Shown here: positions 12,690 to 25,709 of the stretch, one piece after another | How positions within the stretch are numbered: the first letter of the stretch is position 1 | Layout: each line of letters begins with the position of its first letter | Made by a program: the position numbers and the translations under genes | Notes under the pieces: model-generated | Told to the model about the DNA's origin: nothing | The model's database searches: none | What the model saw: the letters and a program-made list of their open reading frames with translations, nothing else | Assembly (NCBI GenBank): GCA_028554795.2 | Contig: CM068827.1 | Location: 76,436,677 to 76,500,676 of the forward strand | Direction: 5' to 3' | DNA: 64,000 nt | DNA from: Sinohyriopsis cumingii | Lineage: Eukaryota > Mollusca > Bivalvia > Unionida > Unionidae

Positions 12690-14340
12690 TTTCTAGAAAG
12701 AAATCTTTGGAATTCGTCTAGTTCATCTATCTACACAACTTACCGAGCGTAGTTTTTGCTGACTTATGATACAAGGGATATGTATGTACGAGAGGGTTTT
12801 GCCTTTTTGCTCATAAGGGCGCAATCTTTTTTAAATAGTATAAAATTGTAATACCGAAATAAATGGATTTAATCTTAATATATTTTAATAGAAAATTACT
12901 TTCAATATAATTTAATCAATAATTACTTTTAATACAATTTAGAGAAAATTTCAATCTTATTACTAGTACTAATAAATTCTGTCCTAATAGATCCTTTGCC
13001 TTACAGGATTGCTTGCACAACTTACATACATGATCTTTTTTGTGTTTGACAGGAGCTATGAATAAAACAAAACAATAGTGACTCATAACCCTTACCGTCG
13101 GTGTCAGCTAGTTCTTTACTGCATAGGTTGCAATTTGTTGAACTGCACACTTGATGGCGTAAACTTACAAATATGTTGAGCTTCGTTTTCACATTTCCAT
13201 GTACCCATGCCGTAGGGCCTTATAATGCATATGCTTGATTATATTAAAGATTAGTGAACCCAAGTATACACTAGTGCTCTTCTCTGTCTTTAAAACTATA
13301 TATAATCACTTGTGTAACCTCCAGTATTTTCTGCTGTTTTCATAATCTCGATTTTTGCAACTTATATCGTCAATACTGTGAGATGTATCATCTCCGCCAT
13401 TACGTGCATTCACTGGCATGATTTCTCATCTGACCAGTTATCTGATCTCCATTATCTTCGTTCACTCGAGATGATGCTGCCACTGGCACATATTTCTCTT
13501 GGAGGAATGCCTTGGTAATAATTACTATGAAAAAAAAGTTTTCTTTCTCTAAGACTGAATTTGGTCAGTATGAAGATGAAATTAATTCTATTTTCATTCT
13601 ATAATTTATTTTCATTCTTCTTTGTTTACATATTTATTTGGGTTTAAAAGTACATGTCATTAGTGCTCAAAGGGAATTTTATGCGATCTGAGGAGGTGGA
13701 TGGTACGGGATCTTACGAAAAGGTCAACTGTCTAGCCATTTCTTGTTTGGGACGGTATAGTGTCTTACGGAATTTAACGCTAAAAACATAGATTTAATAT
13801 TGGGAGACCATCTGGGTTCGAACGAGAATTTATCATATAGAATGTCACTTTGTTGTCGTATGTGAATCACGCATGATTCATCACATCGGTACAGGTACTC
13901 AAATGTACTGACCAATACACATTTTTAATGACCATGACTCGTGCCTACTGACCAGAACACATGTTTACTGAGCAACACGCGTACTTACTGACCAACTCGC
14001 ATCTTGAGTCACCAAGACTTATCATGACTTGCCAACAACTATTCATATAAACAACAAACAGATGTGTAGGTAAAATAGAATGCATAGTGATGACGAAATA
14101 CATGTTCTCCATCTAACAACCAATTTCAGAATTCATCACTTCCCGTACAAAACAAATATAAGACATATGGTCAATAACACGCCTAATGACAATTCAGCAC
14201 CCATCCTTGCGAACCGAACAGAGGATGGAAATAGACATAGGTAATGATCACTCACAAGCTGATGGATTATCTCAGGTATTATTTCGCAACCATACCGTAA
14301 CATTTGCAAAATCATGGGGGAGGGGCGATTGGAAAGGTCA
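12690..14340. other. AT-rich spacer with a degenerate tandem repeat, no gene
   Basis: No domain-bearing frame. Around 13905-14010 a degenerate repeat of actgacca(a/g) followed by acacat-like sequence recurs four or five times at roughly 22-28 bp spacing. The rest is featureless by eye. Confidence 0.5.
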
Positions 14341-14350
14341 TATGTCCTAT

Positions 14351-14519
14351 ACATACATACATACATACATACATACATACATACATACATACATACATGG
14401 ATGCATACATACATACACACACATACATACATACATACATACATACATACATACACACACACATACATACATACATACATACATACATACATACATACAT
14501 ACATACATACATACATACA

Positions 14520-14553
<34 letters not shown>

Positions 14554-14853
14554 CATACATACATACATAAAAACATGGATGCATACATACATACACACAC
14601 ATACATACATACATACATACATAGATACATACATACATACATACATACATACATGCATACATTGATGCATACACACACACACACACACATACATACATAC
14701 ATACATACATACATACATACATACATACATACATACATACATACATGCATACATACATACATACATACATACATACATACATACATACATACATACATAC
14801 ATGCATACATACATACAGTCAGTCAGTCAGTCAGTCAGTTAGTCAGTCAGTCA
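14351..14853. repeat. (CATA)n array followed by (CAGT)n
   Basis: About 465 bp of CATA tetranucleotide repeat with short CACA and GGATG interruptions, then (CAGT)n at 14817-14853. The long open frames on both strands (Tyr-Ile-His-Thr and Met-Tyr-Val-Cys repeats) are artefacts of a 4 bp unit that lacks stop codons. Confidence 0.98.
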
Positions 14854-14945
14854 ACTAATGTTCATAGGAATTATGCCAGATTTAATCAAGAGATTAAACC
14901 AGGGACGTAGCAAGCAGCCTGTTCAAGTCTTGTCAGAAGATCAAG

Positions 14946-15029
14946 AGAGTAAATTGTTGACGTACACTTTGGTGGATCTAGGTGAATAGAGTAAATTTGT
15001 TACGTACATTTTGATGGATCTAGGCAGTA
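14946..15029. repeat. Imperfect 42 bp tandem duplication
   Basis: Two adjacent units, starting at 14946 and 14988, share agagtaaatt, acgtaca and ggatctagg at matching offsets. No function seen. Confidence 0.8.
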
Positions 15030-18000
15030 AAGTAACGATAAAATTATCCAGAAAGTATTTAGAAACATAACCTAGCTAAATGTATGATACATTTTCATAG
15101 TTCACCCGATCACTACTCTCCGACCCTAATCAACAACTGCAAATATTATCTCTTATAACTCCCCATGTTATTAGCACTATGAGAGCTCAAGAAGCTGACC
15201 CCGAAGTGGTGGAGCTCAGGAGATGGAGCAATGCATTTCCTTATGTGGCAGTTTCTACTGCAAACATAATAAAAGCATGAAATGTTATACGTTCGTCATA
15301 TAGCGAAACTAAGAACAGTTTTGTTTAGGTAAACTTTGACAGTCAGAAAAATAACACCATTTTTTAAAAGTTCGAAATATCGAGAAATCAGAAAATGTTA
15401 AGAATAAATATAGTATTTAGGATTAAATTTAAATGGCATTTCGAAGAACAGGTTTATTCAATTTAAATTTAAGTACGGTCTGTAAAATTAAATATCTGCC
15501 GTCAGAGAAATTTCTAGAAAATGCATTTATATCTAACAGACGCATAAATAACAAAACAAAGTATTCTTTTCAATCCCATGTGATGTGTCGAATACGTCGA
15601 ATATAAAGTTTCCAGACTAATATTTAATATTTTAATGCCTGCACTTTAAATAGGGTAGAATGACATTTAAATTAAAGTAATACAACTTTTCTGATTTTCT
15701 GCACATCAAATCAGTCTTCAGATCTTTAAAGACACACATGTGCATGTTTTCTTGCATTAATTTCCAAGATGTGGACACACCACCATTTTTTAATACAATT
15801 AATTTATGTACATAAACTCACATTTGAGTGTACTCACATACAAACTTTTGGACAAGAATAATGCATCATTGAAACTATTTCTTAAAATAAACGTTTGCTT
15901 TCACTAAAATGCAGATCATTTAAAAAGCTATAATTATTTATAATCATGTTCATAAAAACGTATTTAAGGCGCATACATATTGAGAGTGATATAGCTATTA
16001 TATAATACCTAAGAGTGATAAAACACGGATAAAACAATCACCAGTAATACGTCTTCCAAAAATAAAGAAAATTAACATAGTGAAAAAACAGAAGTTAAAT
16101 ATAGCCAGAAAATCATGAAATAATGCCTTAAACATGTATATATTCTACGAAGGAAGCGCTGTGGATTCGTGCGAATTCTTTGCTCATGTTGAACCCCACC
16201 TAAAGAGTATAATTTGTTTGGAAGCTGAGAGGTCTTGAACCTGTAAAAGTCCAACTAGATTTGTCTATATGATTTGAATAGCTGCCATTTTATGGTTGTA
16301 GATTTGAATTCATCCAGATATGATTGCCCAGAATGGCATACCGTAAAGTCCTCCATTATATTGTGCTCCGATCAGAAGTATGTTGCTCGTTTACATCTAA
16401 AACGTAAATGATCTGCTGATTATCTACATACAATCCAGTGTAGAATTCGAGATAACTGATATCATAAGAGATATGAATGGTTTTATATAAGCGAGTAGTA
16501 TATTTGTTTAGAGGTTCAATATTTAAGTCAATGACAACTGTACACATACCTGATATATCCGCTTGAACATTATCTATTTCCATATTTATTTAGTCCGAAA
16601 TATATGATCAGCCCCCATGTTTGACTAAAATAAGTTATCAAACCTCAATACTGAACATTTCCTGCAATTGTTTAGTTGCTTTTTGTACTTATTTATTACC
16701 CCCCCCCCCATAACAATCCCGCCTTTAAGTCACTGTTATTATACGTTTTTGCTGTTCACATTTTACCAGTTTTGTAACCACAGATTAACAATATCAGGAG
16801 ATTAATTTCTCTTCAAAATCATATTTTGTTTTAGCTCACCATGTTTAGCAATAGATACAAAATTTCATATTCTGGTCTAATTGTTTATTTCAATTGACAA
16901 ATGTCTTTACGTCTCCTGTTATTCCGGATTTAACTGTAACATATAATTTAGTCAGTCCTAAATTCTGCTAAGCTTCCTGGAGGAATAATCTTTACGCTCA
17001 GTTGTAGCCTTTCTTCGTACCGCTTACATCTTACCTCCTCGGGTGTATCTTTGCATCGATTTGTTCATATCTTCATTAACAACTAGTTCCTTGGCAGCTT
17101 AATTCTTAGAATTTGAGGACTGTTCATTGGTTCATAGCTAATAGTGTCTGATAACTTAAGACCTTCATCATTTCGATGCAATCTAGTGCTGCTAGCCCAT
17201 AGGATTTTCTCTCCGATCTAATAAACCTTTTGTCCAAATTTAAGTTTATTCATGAGGTTCCATATCTTTCTATTAAGATCTTCAAAGCGTTTATTTGATC
17301 ATTATTGCGAAATAGAAAATTCGGCATTATCTTCGAAACTTGCATGTTGTTGTCATGGCTTATGTTCTTATGATTTAGTTCTTTTTGTCCAGTTTTTGAA
17401 GCTGTGAGCGTTGATGACTATACTGGTATTTTATATTCACCTTATTGTCTGGTTTATATGGTGGTTTACTTATAATAAATCTAACAGTTTTAGTTTGTTT
17501 GCTTTTAAAAATACAGATAAATTTCCTTGGTTCACCATGCTAATGTAAACATCAGTAATTTAATACACTTATTGGGTAACGTACTACATCTCATGGGGTT
17601 GTCGAATGTTAACTCACTCAACGATACTGATATGACTAACTTAATATCTACTTTAGTAGACACCATGTTTGGTGGACCAGCATTAAATTCATACTGCAAA
17701 CAACAGCTAACATAAACTTTGATAATTATATTACTAGTCTCGCACGTTTATTGGAATATACTTTAAAACATGTTATATTGTTATGTTTATTTAATTTATA
17801 TTGTGTGTGTAACTTTTGCCCAGGTTGTCACTTGTTTACCTAGCTAAACTTTGTTCACAATTGTAAGTTGTAAACAGCATGTTCACGTTGCAAGAATTCA
17901 AGATCTGTTTGCGTATTATTAGATTTTTTCACTGGAAATCTTCACATTCTGTTATATGTGAAGTGAAAATGTATATAAATAGGGATTTGATAAACAAACA

Positions 18001-18500
18001 ATTCGTTGATACATTAGATCCGTTTCTGGGAATCAATGAGTTACTCATTGAAAATACTAAAGTGCAAATCGGCCTTTTTGGATGAATACACTATTTTGGG
18101 ATTATTGTGAACTCATTCTCATACAGTTTAGGTTGCATCATTGTGGTCATCAGGAATATTTAAAACTTGCGAAATTCATTCAAAACATTACAAATGTTTT
18201 TGATAGGACAGTTAGGATGTTTTGGTTTGTGAATCACAATCATGTAAGTGTAGAGATGTTTTTCTATGCATTGTAGAGAAATAAATAACTTGTCGATTTT
18301 GCTTAAGATGTTAGGTTGATTCCTGTATGTTCATTCAAACATATTAATAATAACAAAAGAAAAGGGGATGATTTCAATATTCTGAAATGTAAAAGAAGCC
18401 CAGCGATGTTTATTCAGCATATACGAATAACTCGTAGGTATATTAATATCAGTTAAATATTAAATTTATCTGATAAAGGATTAGGGAGAATGTTTAATAA
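15030..18500. other. AT-rich stretch, no gene recognised; poly-C tract
   Basis: Open frames are short (60-76 codons) and lack motifs. A homopolymer of about 11 C residues lies at 16699-16709. Plus-strand frames at 17527-17715, 17879-18085 and 18082-18276 sit close together and could be decayed coding sequence, but I could not identify them. Confidence 0.45.
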
Positions 18501-18539
18501 TAAAGAGGTATGGTAGACTGCTCACTAATAAAGATTTAC

Positions 18540-21500
18540 ATGAAAGGAACACTTGAGAAGATGCATGTGAATTTTATGTTATCATTTGGTGAAACACTTG
18601 AACAATTGTTCAAGGAGTCGGGTGTAACTATTGCCACAATTGCAGCAACTACAGGAATGATTCCTACAAATCTTGCATGATAATTTCAGTGTATATACGA
18701 TTGTAATAATGCCCACATTTCTCTTAATCCCAGTACTTCAACTGCCCTAATATATTTATGGAAAAAAGTAGTTATGTCCGAAAACTATTGCTGAACATTT
18801 GAAGAAATGAAGATAAAAACAAATTAGCGCAATGCCCGGTATTATTGGAAGTATCATACCGTGGCCGTAATACTCATTTTATCATTTTTTGGGTTGATGT
18901 AGGTTGTGGAGATTGAGTTTTGATTTAGTACTAACACCCTATACCACGCTACCTACCAAGGAAAATACCCCCACACTCCCCGAGTTATGAAGACGACTTA
19001 TGAGAGGTTCTTTAATTCACAAATAAAGCAATCCTGCTCCTGTTACTATTATTATCCATATAACTGTAATACTATAAACTTGAATCTCCCACAGTCATGA
19101 AACGGTGGTCGCAAGACGAAGTCTGAAACAAAGTTATAACGTCTACCGCCTTCGGTGTCACACAATACCGCCAGAGAACATTGGGTAGATGTTCATCGGA
19201 GTGACTCTGAAGACAAAACAAAACTTTCTTACATATATGCACTACCACCATCCCCAAGATCAGCCAAAGTAACCACTGAGGAATATTTTCATAGTCACCC
19301 AATAATCAATATGACTTCCAAAAAAAGTTCGTACAACCAGCTACCTCTACGTAACCAAATTTAAAGAGCTAAATTCCCATATCCTCGCAAAGGACGCGAA
19401 TGAAGTATGTGCTGTATGAGCTGAGAACGGTAATGTCGAGCAAAAGAACAAATCCAAAATCACCAATAACCTTCAACGCGTGCACAAATCAAACAAGCTT
19501 GACATTTCCGGTTGAACGTCTTATCTGTGGATCAACTCTATATCAGGAAATGAAGTATTTTTGCGATCAAGATAAAATATACTACCCAGCCATATTGTGC
19601 TTGCTAGAGCTCATGCAGATACAACATATATACCGGAATAGAAATAGACGGACATTAGGCAATCGGACTAATCTTTAAAGGTTATAGAAGCAGACACCTT
19701 TTGGGAATAATCTGGGATTTTGACAAGAACTGTGTGTGGACCTCATGACATTTAAAACATTTCACGAAGTGAAGCGTCTTTGTATATTTTTTAAAACTTG
19801 CCTCAAGCGATCCGTTGATATATGCTATTTCGAGGGCTAGTCTTAACCAATTGGATTAATATGATCAAGATGCAGAAGCAGACGTTATTTTGGAACAAAC
19901 CGAGATTTTGACAAGAACTGTGTGTGGACCTCATTAAATGTAGAAAAGTTCAAAAAGCATTGGCACCTTACATTATGTTGAAAGCTTACTCCCAAATGAT
20001 CGCATGCCATTCACCTCATGTTACAGGCAGAACAATATTTGCACTTCTATCACCATCAAAGTCGTGCGGACGCTGTTTTGTTCAATACAGATACTATAGT
20101 GACAATTGTGTCAAAGGATTTAACAATCGGGATCAATGCAATCATTCTGGAGAGAAATATCGTGGCTGTTTAGTCCTTGCATGTATTCCTGAATGAAGAT
20201 GTATGAGTGCACATTCTACTGTGGATTACGATTTGTGAGTCAAATGTGTTTCAACCGACATTAAATGAAACATTTGCAAAAGAGAAAACGCGCTTGCAAA
20301 TAGTGGAAAGCGTGTCCATATATGTGAACATTCTATTCGCAGCAATTAAAAATAAATCACATGCTTGTTTAGGAAAGAAATTGTGTATATTTGGTCATCA
20401 GCTCGTCGATTTGGATCATCAGTATTAAATTCAATCGTAGGTCAATTAGCAGGATGAGTCAATGGATCACCAGAACAACACCATCAATAAAATGAAGCGA
20501 GACTATCGCGGGGACCTTTCTTTACTTTGAACGTCCTCAAGACAGAAGTATTGACATTCTAACTTTTGTCTATCTAATTAATGTTTACATAAACGAATTT
20601 AAAAACGATAATATTACATTGGGAACTGTAGTGGCTTAATATGTACAGCTCACTGATTCACACATTTGAGATGGTACCAAATAGCTTTATGTTTTTCGAG
20701 CATAATAAACATTCAATACAAAAAACAGAAGCTTTGACAACGATAGAAGCTTCCTTGAAAAGGTATGTGTCCCCGTACTCAAGAAATAACTTTAGGATTT
20801 CTGCTTGAAAAATCAAACGCGCTCTGACAGTGGGTTGGTATCATTAGTTGAAAGTCGAACTTTTGAACGTAGTAGCATGTGTCGGGTCAATGAAATGAGG
20901 AAAATATAGTATAGCTATTTTAGATATTCCACAGGTTTCAGGCAGTTGTCTGAAATACATAGTCATGTAACTCATACAATGTTTAAACTATAAATTAGCA
21001 TGGCTCCATTCATTGTTAGTTTGGGCATGTTGCCTTTCTCTATAGCCCATTTCATGCAGACTTCGGTGAACTTCGTAATTTGCTCGGAATTTTGGTCGCG
21101 TGGCGGGTGGTCAGCTGACCGTAATAGGTGGTGGGCAAAATATGGCTAACGCTTCAGCATCAGCATCAACTTCTGTAACTACTTCAACATCGTTTATCGA
21201 GTTGAAAAATGCATATTCAACAGCGATGCTGCCGCAGATATTGACCAAATTTAATATAGGAACCATCCTGTTTTATTTTCTGGAAACCAATATATATACC
21301 AATAAACTTACCAATATATATTACCATGAAATAGTGTACACGAGTGTAAAAGTTATGGACTAGAAGCCTGAAAACAGGGACATAGCCTTCCATGCAAAAG
21401 TGTATAAAGGGCGTTCCCATAACAACAAGAACGGGCGATGATCATGAAGTGACCCCTAGAAAGAAATAATAATCAAACATATTTTGAAATCGTCGTGATT

Positions 21501-22400
21501 TATTGTTTTTATTTATTGCCTTATTTAGTAAAGAAAGAAAATATAAACAATTTCTGTATAAAATTGTTATGTGAAATCCGTTTTTTTTCAGAATGTGAAG
21601 CAACTCTCTAGCGATGGCTTCACTCTCAATTCTCGTTGATTTACGACATGTCAGATGTTCATACATGGAAGACACTTTATCATGGATAACATTTTAACAC
21701 GCACATTAATGGACCTGGAGAATCTGGCGTAACTAAATTTATCAAACGCTATATCGAACACAAGCAGTTTTTAATTAAACGTTCAGCACAACGCGACTTG
21801 TGGCCTACAAAGAGTACAAGAGAAATCAAAAGCCCAGGTTTTTGTTAAAGAATTGGGAATGCCAAAGCTGAATAATTCTTATGACAGTTATTTTCCAACC
21901 AAGGTCGTATTTACTACTCGATTTAAACCCCACTATTTAGGATTACTTGGGATGTCGTACGGATTTGTTTCATCATGAAGGTAATGAAGGCAATCTAGTG
22001 ATTTACATTTTTGTCTTCCTCGTTTTTGTGGATATAAAATATCTTTGAAACTATTTTCGCTTACTTCATTATTCAACACGATATTCCAATCGATCTCCCT
22101 GTCAAACTGATTTGTGTATTGCATAGTCATGTGCGTTTCCATTTGTTGAAAGCAAGTCGGAAAGACGTGTTGTGATTATGTTATTTGACGGCACGTTAAT
22201 AATTGCAAGAAATCGTTTACATTCGTCGTCAAGCCTAATGCTTCTTTGCAAATCACAAAAGTAATCTTGACATAACTGATACCCATTTGAAGAAATGAAT
22301 TATCTTTGAACCAGACGGAAGTGGAGTTCGGTTCTATAATAGTTTCCAATACAATAGCCAAGTACAACTACAACCAAACTTAAAACCGCAAACCAACCAA
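18540..22400 (+). other. Unidentified coding-like debris
   Basis: Several plus-strand frames cluster here (19155-19364, 19400-19678, 19924-20196, 20207-20428), with less AT-driven composition than the surroundings. They include Cys-bearing blocks such as SKSCGRCFVQYRYYSDNC. I do not recognise the family. At about 21710-21790 one plus-strand frame reads INGPGESGVTKFIKRYIEHK, which loosely resembles a degenerate Walker A (GxxxxGK[T/S]) followed by a basic helix, as in packaging ATPases of Polinton-type elements. That reading is weak. A perfect 18 bp palindrome lies at 18597-18614 (cttgaacaattgttcaag). Nothing here is an intact gene. Confidence 0.3.
19686..19934. repeat. Split 61 bp direct duplication
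   Basis: Blocks 19686-19746 and 19874-19934 are imperfect direct repeats. Both begin agaagcagac and both contain gattttgacaagaactgtgt followed by gtggacctcat. About 127 bp separates them. This is either a local duplication or the ends of a small inserted sequence. Confidence 0.8.
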
Positions 22401-23364
22401 CGACATCACAAAAATAAATTAATCAAAAACAAGCCAGACGCATGCTGGTATTTGTGACAAGACTGCATTCAAAAGTTATATCTCAAAAGGAAAAAAAAAG
22501 AAAATAAAGACTACTACAACCAGTAAAAGAGTTATTGCAACCAGAACTCAAAAGTACTGACGAAACCAAAATATGTAGTCATTCAGACATCCACTGCACT
22601 CTTTATCTCCACCCGCTCATCCGTTATTCATGATGCGAGTGAACTCAGATTTAAAACAAACTAGATTTTCCAGTATTGTAAAGACTTCTACCATATTGAC
22701 TCCTGTTTCTCAAGCGATTCATACTCAGGCGTTTTCTTCGTCTCCTCCTGCTTTGATGATTGTGCTGTTGGTTCCGAACAAATATTATAGCCTGATAGCA
22801 GAATGCATATACTGCAAAGTCGACCTGATGAGTCGGATTTAGTCTTTCATAAAATTTCCTTTATCTCCTCTTCGTGTTTCTAAAATCAAGCTTGCGTCAA
22901 TAATTGGAAGCTACTCTGTAATCAACAAGAAGTTTGGACAAGGGTAACCACATTTCTGTGGACAAGATATCACAAAATTCTTCAATACAAGGGCAAAATG
23001 TATTCTCTGTACTCAAAAGCAAGTAATACAAGAGGCTCATCAGGAACTCATCGATGTATTGAATATCTGAATCTTATGAAAGGACTTACAATGAGTGACT
23101 ATGAACGACAACAACGTCTACTATAACGAAGTATTCTGGAACAACGAGTGACGAGGTGCAAAATCTGGACTTAAACGAGCAGCGAAGTTGCATTCGAGGA
23201 ATCGAATCTTCAGTGGATAACCTTTTCAATGGACTTTGCATTATTTGCTTCGACGTGAAGGTGGTCAAATTTAAAATTTAAATCTAGCTGCAACGGCTAT
23301 ACTAATGGCTTACGTTTGAAATTTCTTACATTGTTTCGCACAGTTGTCTAAATCAATTCTCCGT

Positions 23365-23490
23365 TAAGGATTACTGCCATCTCACCTCTGTCTTCGTGGG
23401 TTCGAGTCTCGGTCGCCACTATTGTGGATACCTGAAAAAGCTTTACAGTAGCTTCTCCAGAAACTTCTTACTTACAGGAAAGAAGTCAAG
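23365..23490 (+). mobile_element. Fragment of a tRNA-derived SINE (same family as 35065-35285)
   Basis: The sequence actgccatctcacctctgtc, then tcgtgggttcgagtctc, matches the tRNA-like head of the 35 kb SINE, including the polymerase III box B. The match continues through a ctattgtggata / gaaaaagct / cagtagcttct stretch, then fades. The 61-codon frame starting at 23396 lies partly in this SINE and is not a gene. Confidence 0.65.
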
Positions 23491-24069
23491 AGCACACTTG
23501 CGTAGTGTGGAACCTGACACGTTCGGTAATGACACTACCTTGAACGCCGCTGATGAGGCATTCCAAAAATATAGGATTTAACTACCGACAAAAATGTTAA
23601 AGAAGCTCGAGATTTAGAAATGGTTGATTTTTACACTTAAACCTGCAATTGCAACACAAGTAGTTGTTAAGTGACGTGGATGTACGTTTGAGACTGAATC
23701 GAAGTATTACCGTTTTCCTTTTGACACAGAACACAAACATGTAAAAAAACACAACATCCAAGAAAACTTGTTCTCTGGACGACTGTCGAAGTATTAACTG
23801 AAACAGCAAAGGACATAATCACGCTCTGATTAGAAGCACAGCTCTCCAAACTATGATAGAAGATGAAATGTCCTGGTGTCATTTGACAAAATATTGGTCC
23901 ATTATCATTGTTCACTATACAGTTCTCGACAGAGCTTTGAGTCCAAACCAGTTACAGCTTCAGCATTAAACGTCTGTGACACAGAAGTTACTCGAGACAA
24001 CAATATATTGTTTACCAGACCGTTTGAGGCTAACCGCTTGCATACTCGTGGTTGTAAAATAAATCCGAT

Positions 24070-24285
24070 ACGTCATCGCTGCATGTCGTAAGAGGCGACT
24101 GTGGACAGCCATCCTGTTTACAGTGGTTTGCGTTGCGTGTCTTTGCAGAAGATTCCGATAGTTGAGCAAAGGAAAGGAGGAATATTATTGGTCCTGTGCA
24201 ACTCTGGCCTCAGCTTGTCGGGGTTGAAAACGACCCCGTCCGATCAATCTGCAAGTCGCGCCAACCTTTACGATAGGTATTAGGT
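24070..24285 (+). mobile_element. Possible SINE fragment
   Basis: The stretch contains gctgcatgtcgtaagaggcg followed by act, a motif I associate with dispersed SINEs in mollusc genomes. It is richer in G+C than its surroundings. Boundaries and target-site duplications were not found, and the family assignment is from memory. Confidence 0.35.
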
Positions 24286-24289
24286 GTTC

Positions 24290-25700
24290 TTAGCTTAAAT
24301 GAATTTTATGCTGTTCAAGACTCGCCTTAGTGATGTTACGAAACTAGGTCTTAAAGTAGGCAACATAAAGGTAAATGAGAACAACAGTTTACGTCAAGTC
24401 AAAAAGCTATTTATTTCTCTAAAGTTACGAAGTGACAATTTAAGAAATATTTAGAGTATTATGACTTAAATCACAAATAATGATAAATGTCATATCCCAG
24501 TTCCAAAAGTAAATAATGTTCTGAATGAATTCAAATAACCTTGACGTTCCTGATATACCACAATGGAGCAGTCCAGGATGTCTTCAGGATGAGTTCAGAC
24601 TAATTCCAATTAATGTATCAATCCAAAGTCAATGAAAACTTCGTAATTACAATAGCTGATTTAAATAAAAATTCCTCTGGAAATATATTTGAACAAAATT
24701 GCAATCGTTGATTATGGATGCCCACAGACTGCTATGCAACAGGAATGAATTATTTTATTACAAGTCCCAATATATACACATCCCCAAGATCTATGCATGA
24801 GTCATAATAATGGAAAATTACATCAACTTATAAATAAGTTTGTTAACAGAACATCATAAACGCATAAACAAGCTGTATATAACCTACAATCATCGACAAA
24901 AGTTAGCTGTGTAAACATTGTTTCCAAATGACTATTATCTTAAAGTACATTCTTCAATGATGGACAAAATATACCTATGCAATATAGATATACATACTAA
25001 TGATTAAACAACAAAAGTTTGTTTTGAAAACTTTATTAAGAACATAGCCTCTGAGGGCGGTTCAAGGGTCAATGGGATAAGGTTCTTTCTTTTCTCGAGT
25101 ATATCGCTATGTGTAGTCCTGACATGAGCAAAAAAATAAGTGGATGGTTACTATGGATAGTCCTGTCCAGGGAAAATCTCTTGTGCAAAGTGCTAAGCAG
25201 AACAGTTCTCGTGCTTTAGACATTGAACGAGGAGAAGGAGATCCGACGCGGGAAACAAGAGAAAGGCATCCACTTTCCTAATGGCCATGTAATTTGTGGA
25301 AGCCAGATTTCCACTTTACACGGATGGCAAATCCTACACAATCGTATTTTAAATGGAGATTAAACATTGCACACATATTGCCAGGACATCTAATAATCAA
25401 CCGCGAGAGCAATGAAATGCCCTGCCACGAAAAAAGCAGCAAACCAACGGCCGCATTGGAGGTAGCTTTAGTGTGACACAGATGATTCTCAGCTTTCCTT
25501 TCTGTTGAAGAAAAATTTATTATCTGCTAATTCTGAATATTACAATGAATTACTTTCAGAGAAAACTCATGATCGAACACACTTCGCCAGACCAGATTAT
25601 ATCGCCTAGCAACTTTTAACACTGCTCTCAATACATTGCTAAAAAAATTCAATAACATTTGTGAAACTTGTAATTTGTCACATTTGAGAAGCAACGGTGA
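24290..25700. other. AT-rich spacer, no gene recognised
   Basis: A block near 24400-24480 (agctatttatttctct, then aaagttacgaagtgac) resembles the LTR-like modules near 3200, 33980 and 34320. No coding sequence was identified. The 60-codon frame at 25294-25476 has no recognisable domain. Confidence 0.4.
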
Positions 25701-25709
25701 TGCCAGTAT

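Noticed and set aside
14136-14910. Several long overlapping frames on both strands (up to 224 codons) of Tyr-Ile-His-Thr or Met-Tyr-Val-Cys repeats
   Set aside because: They are translations of a (CATA)n array. A 4 bp unit without stop codons is open in all frames.
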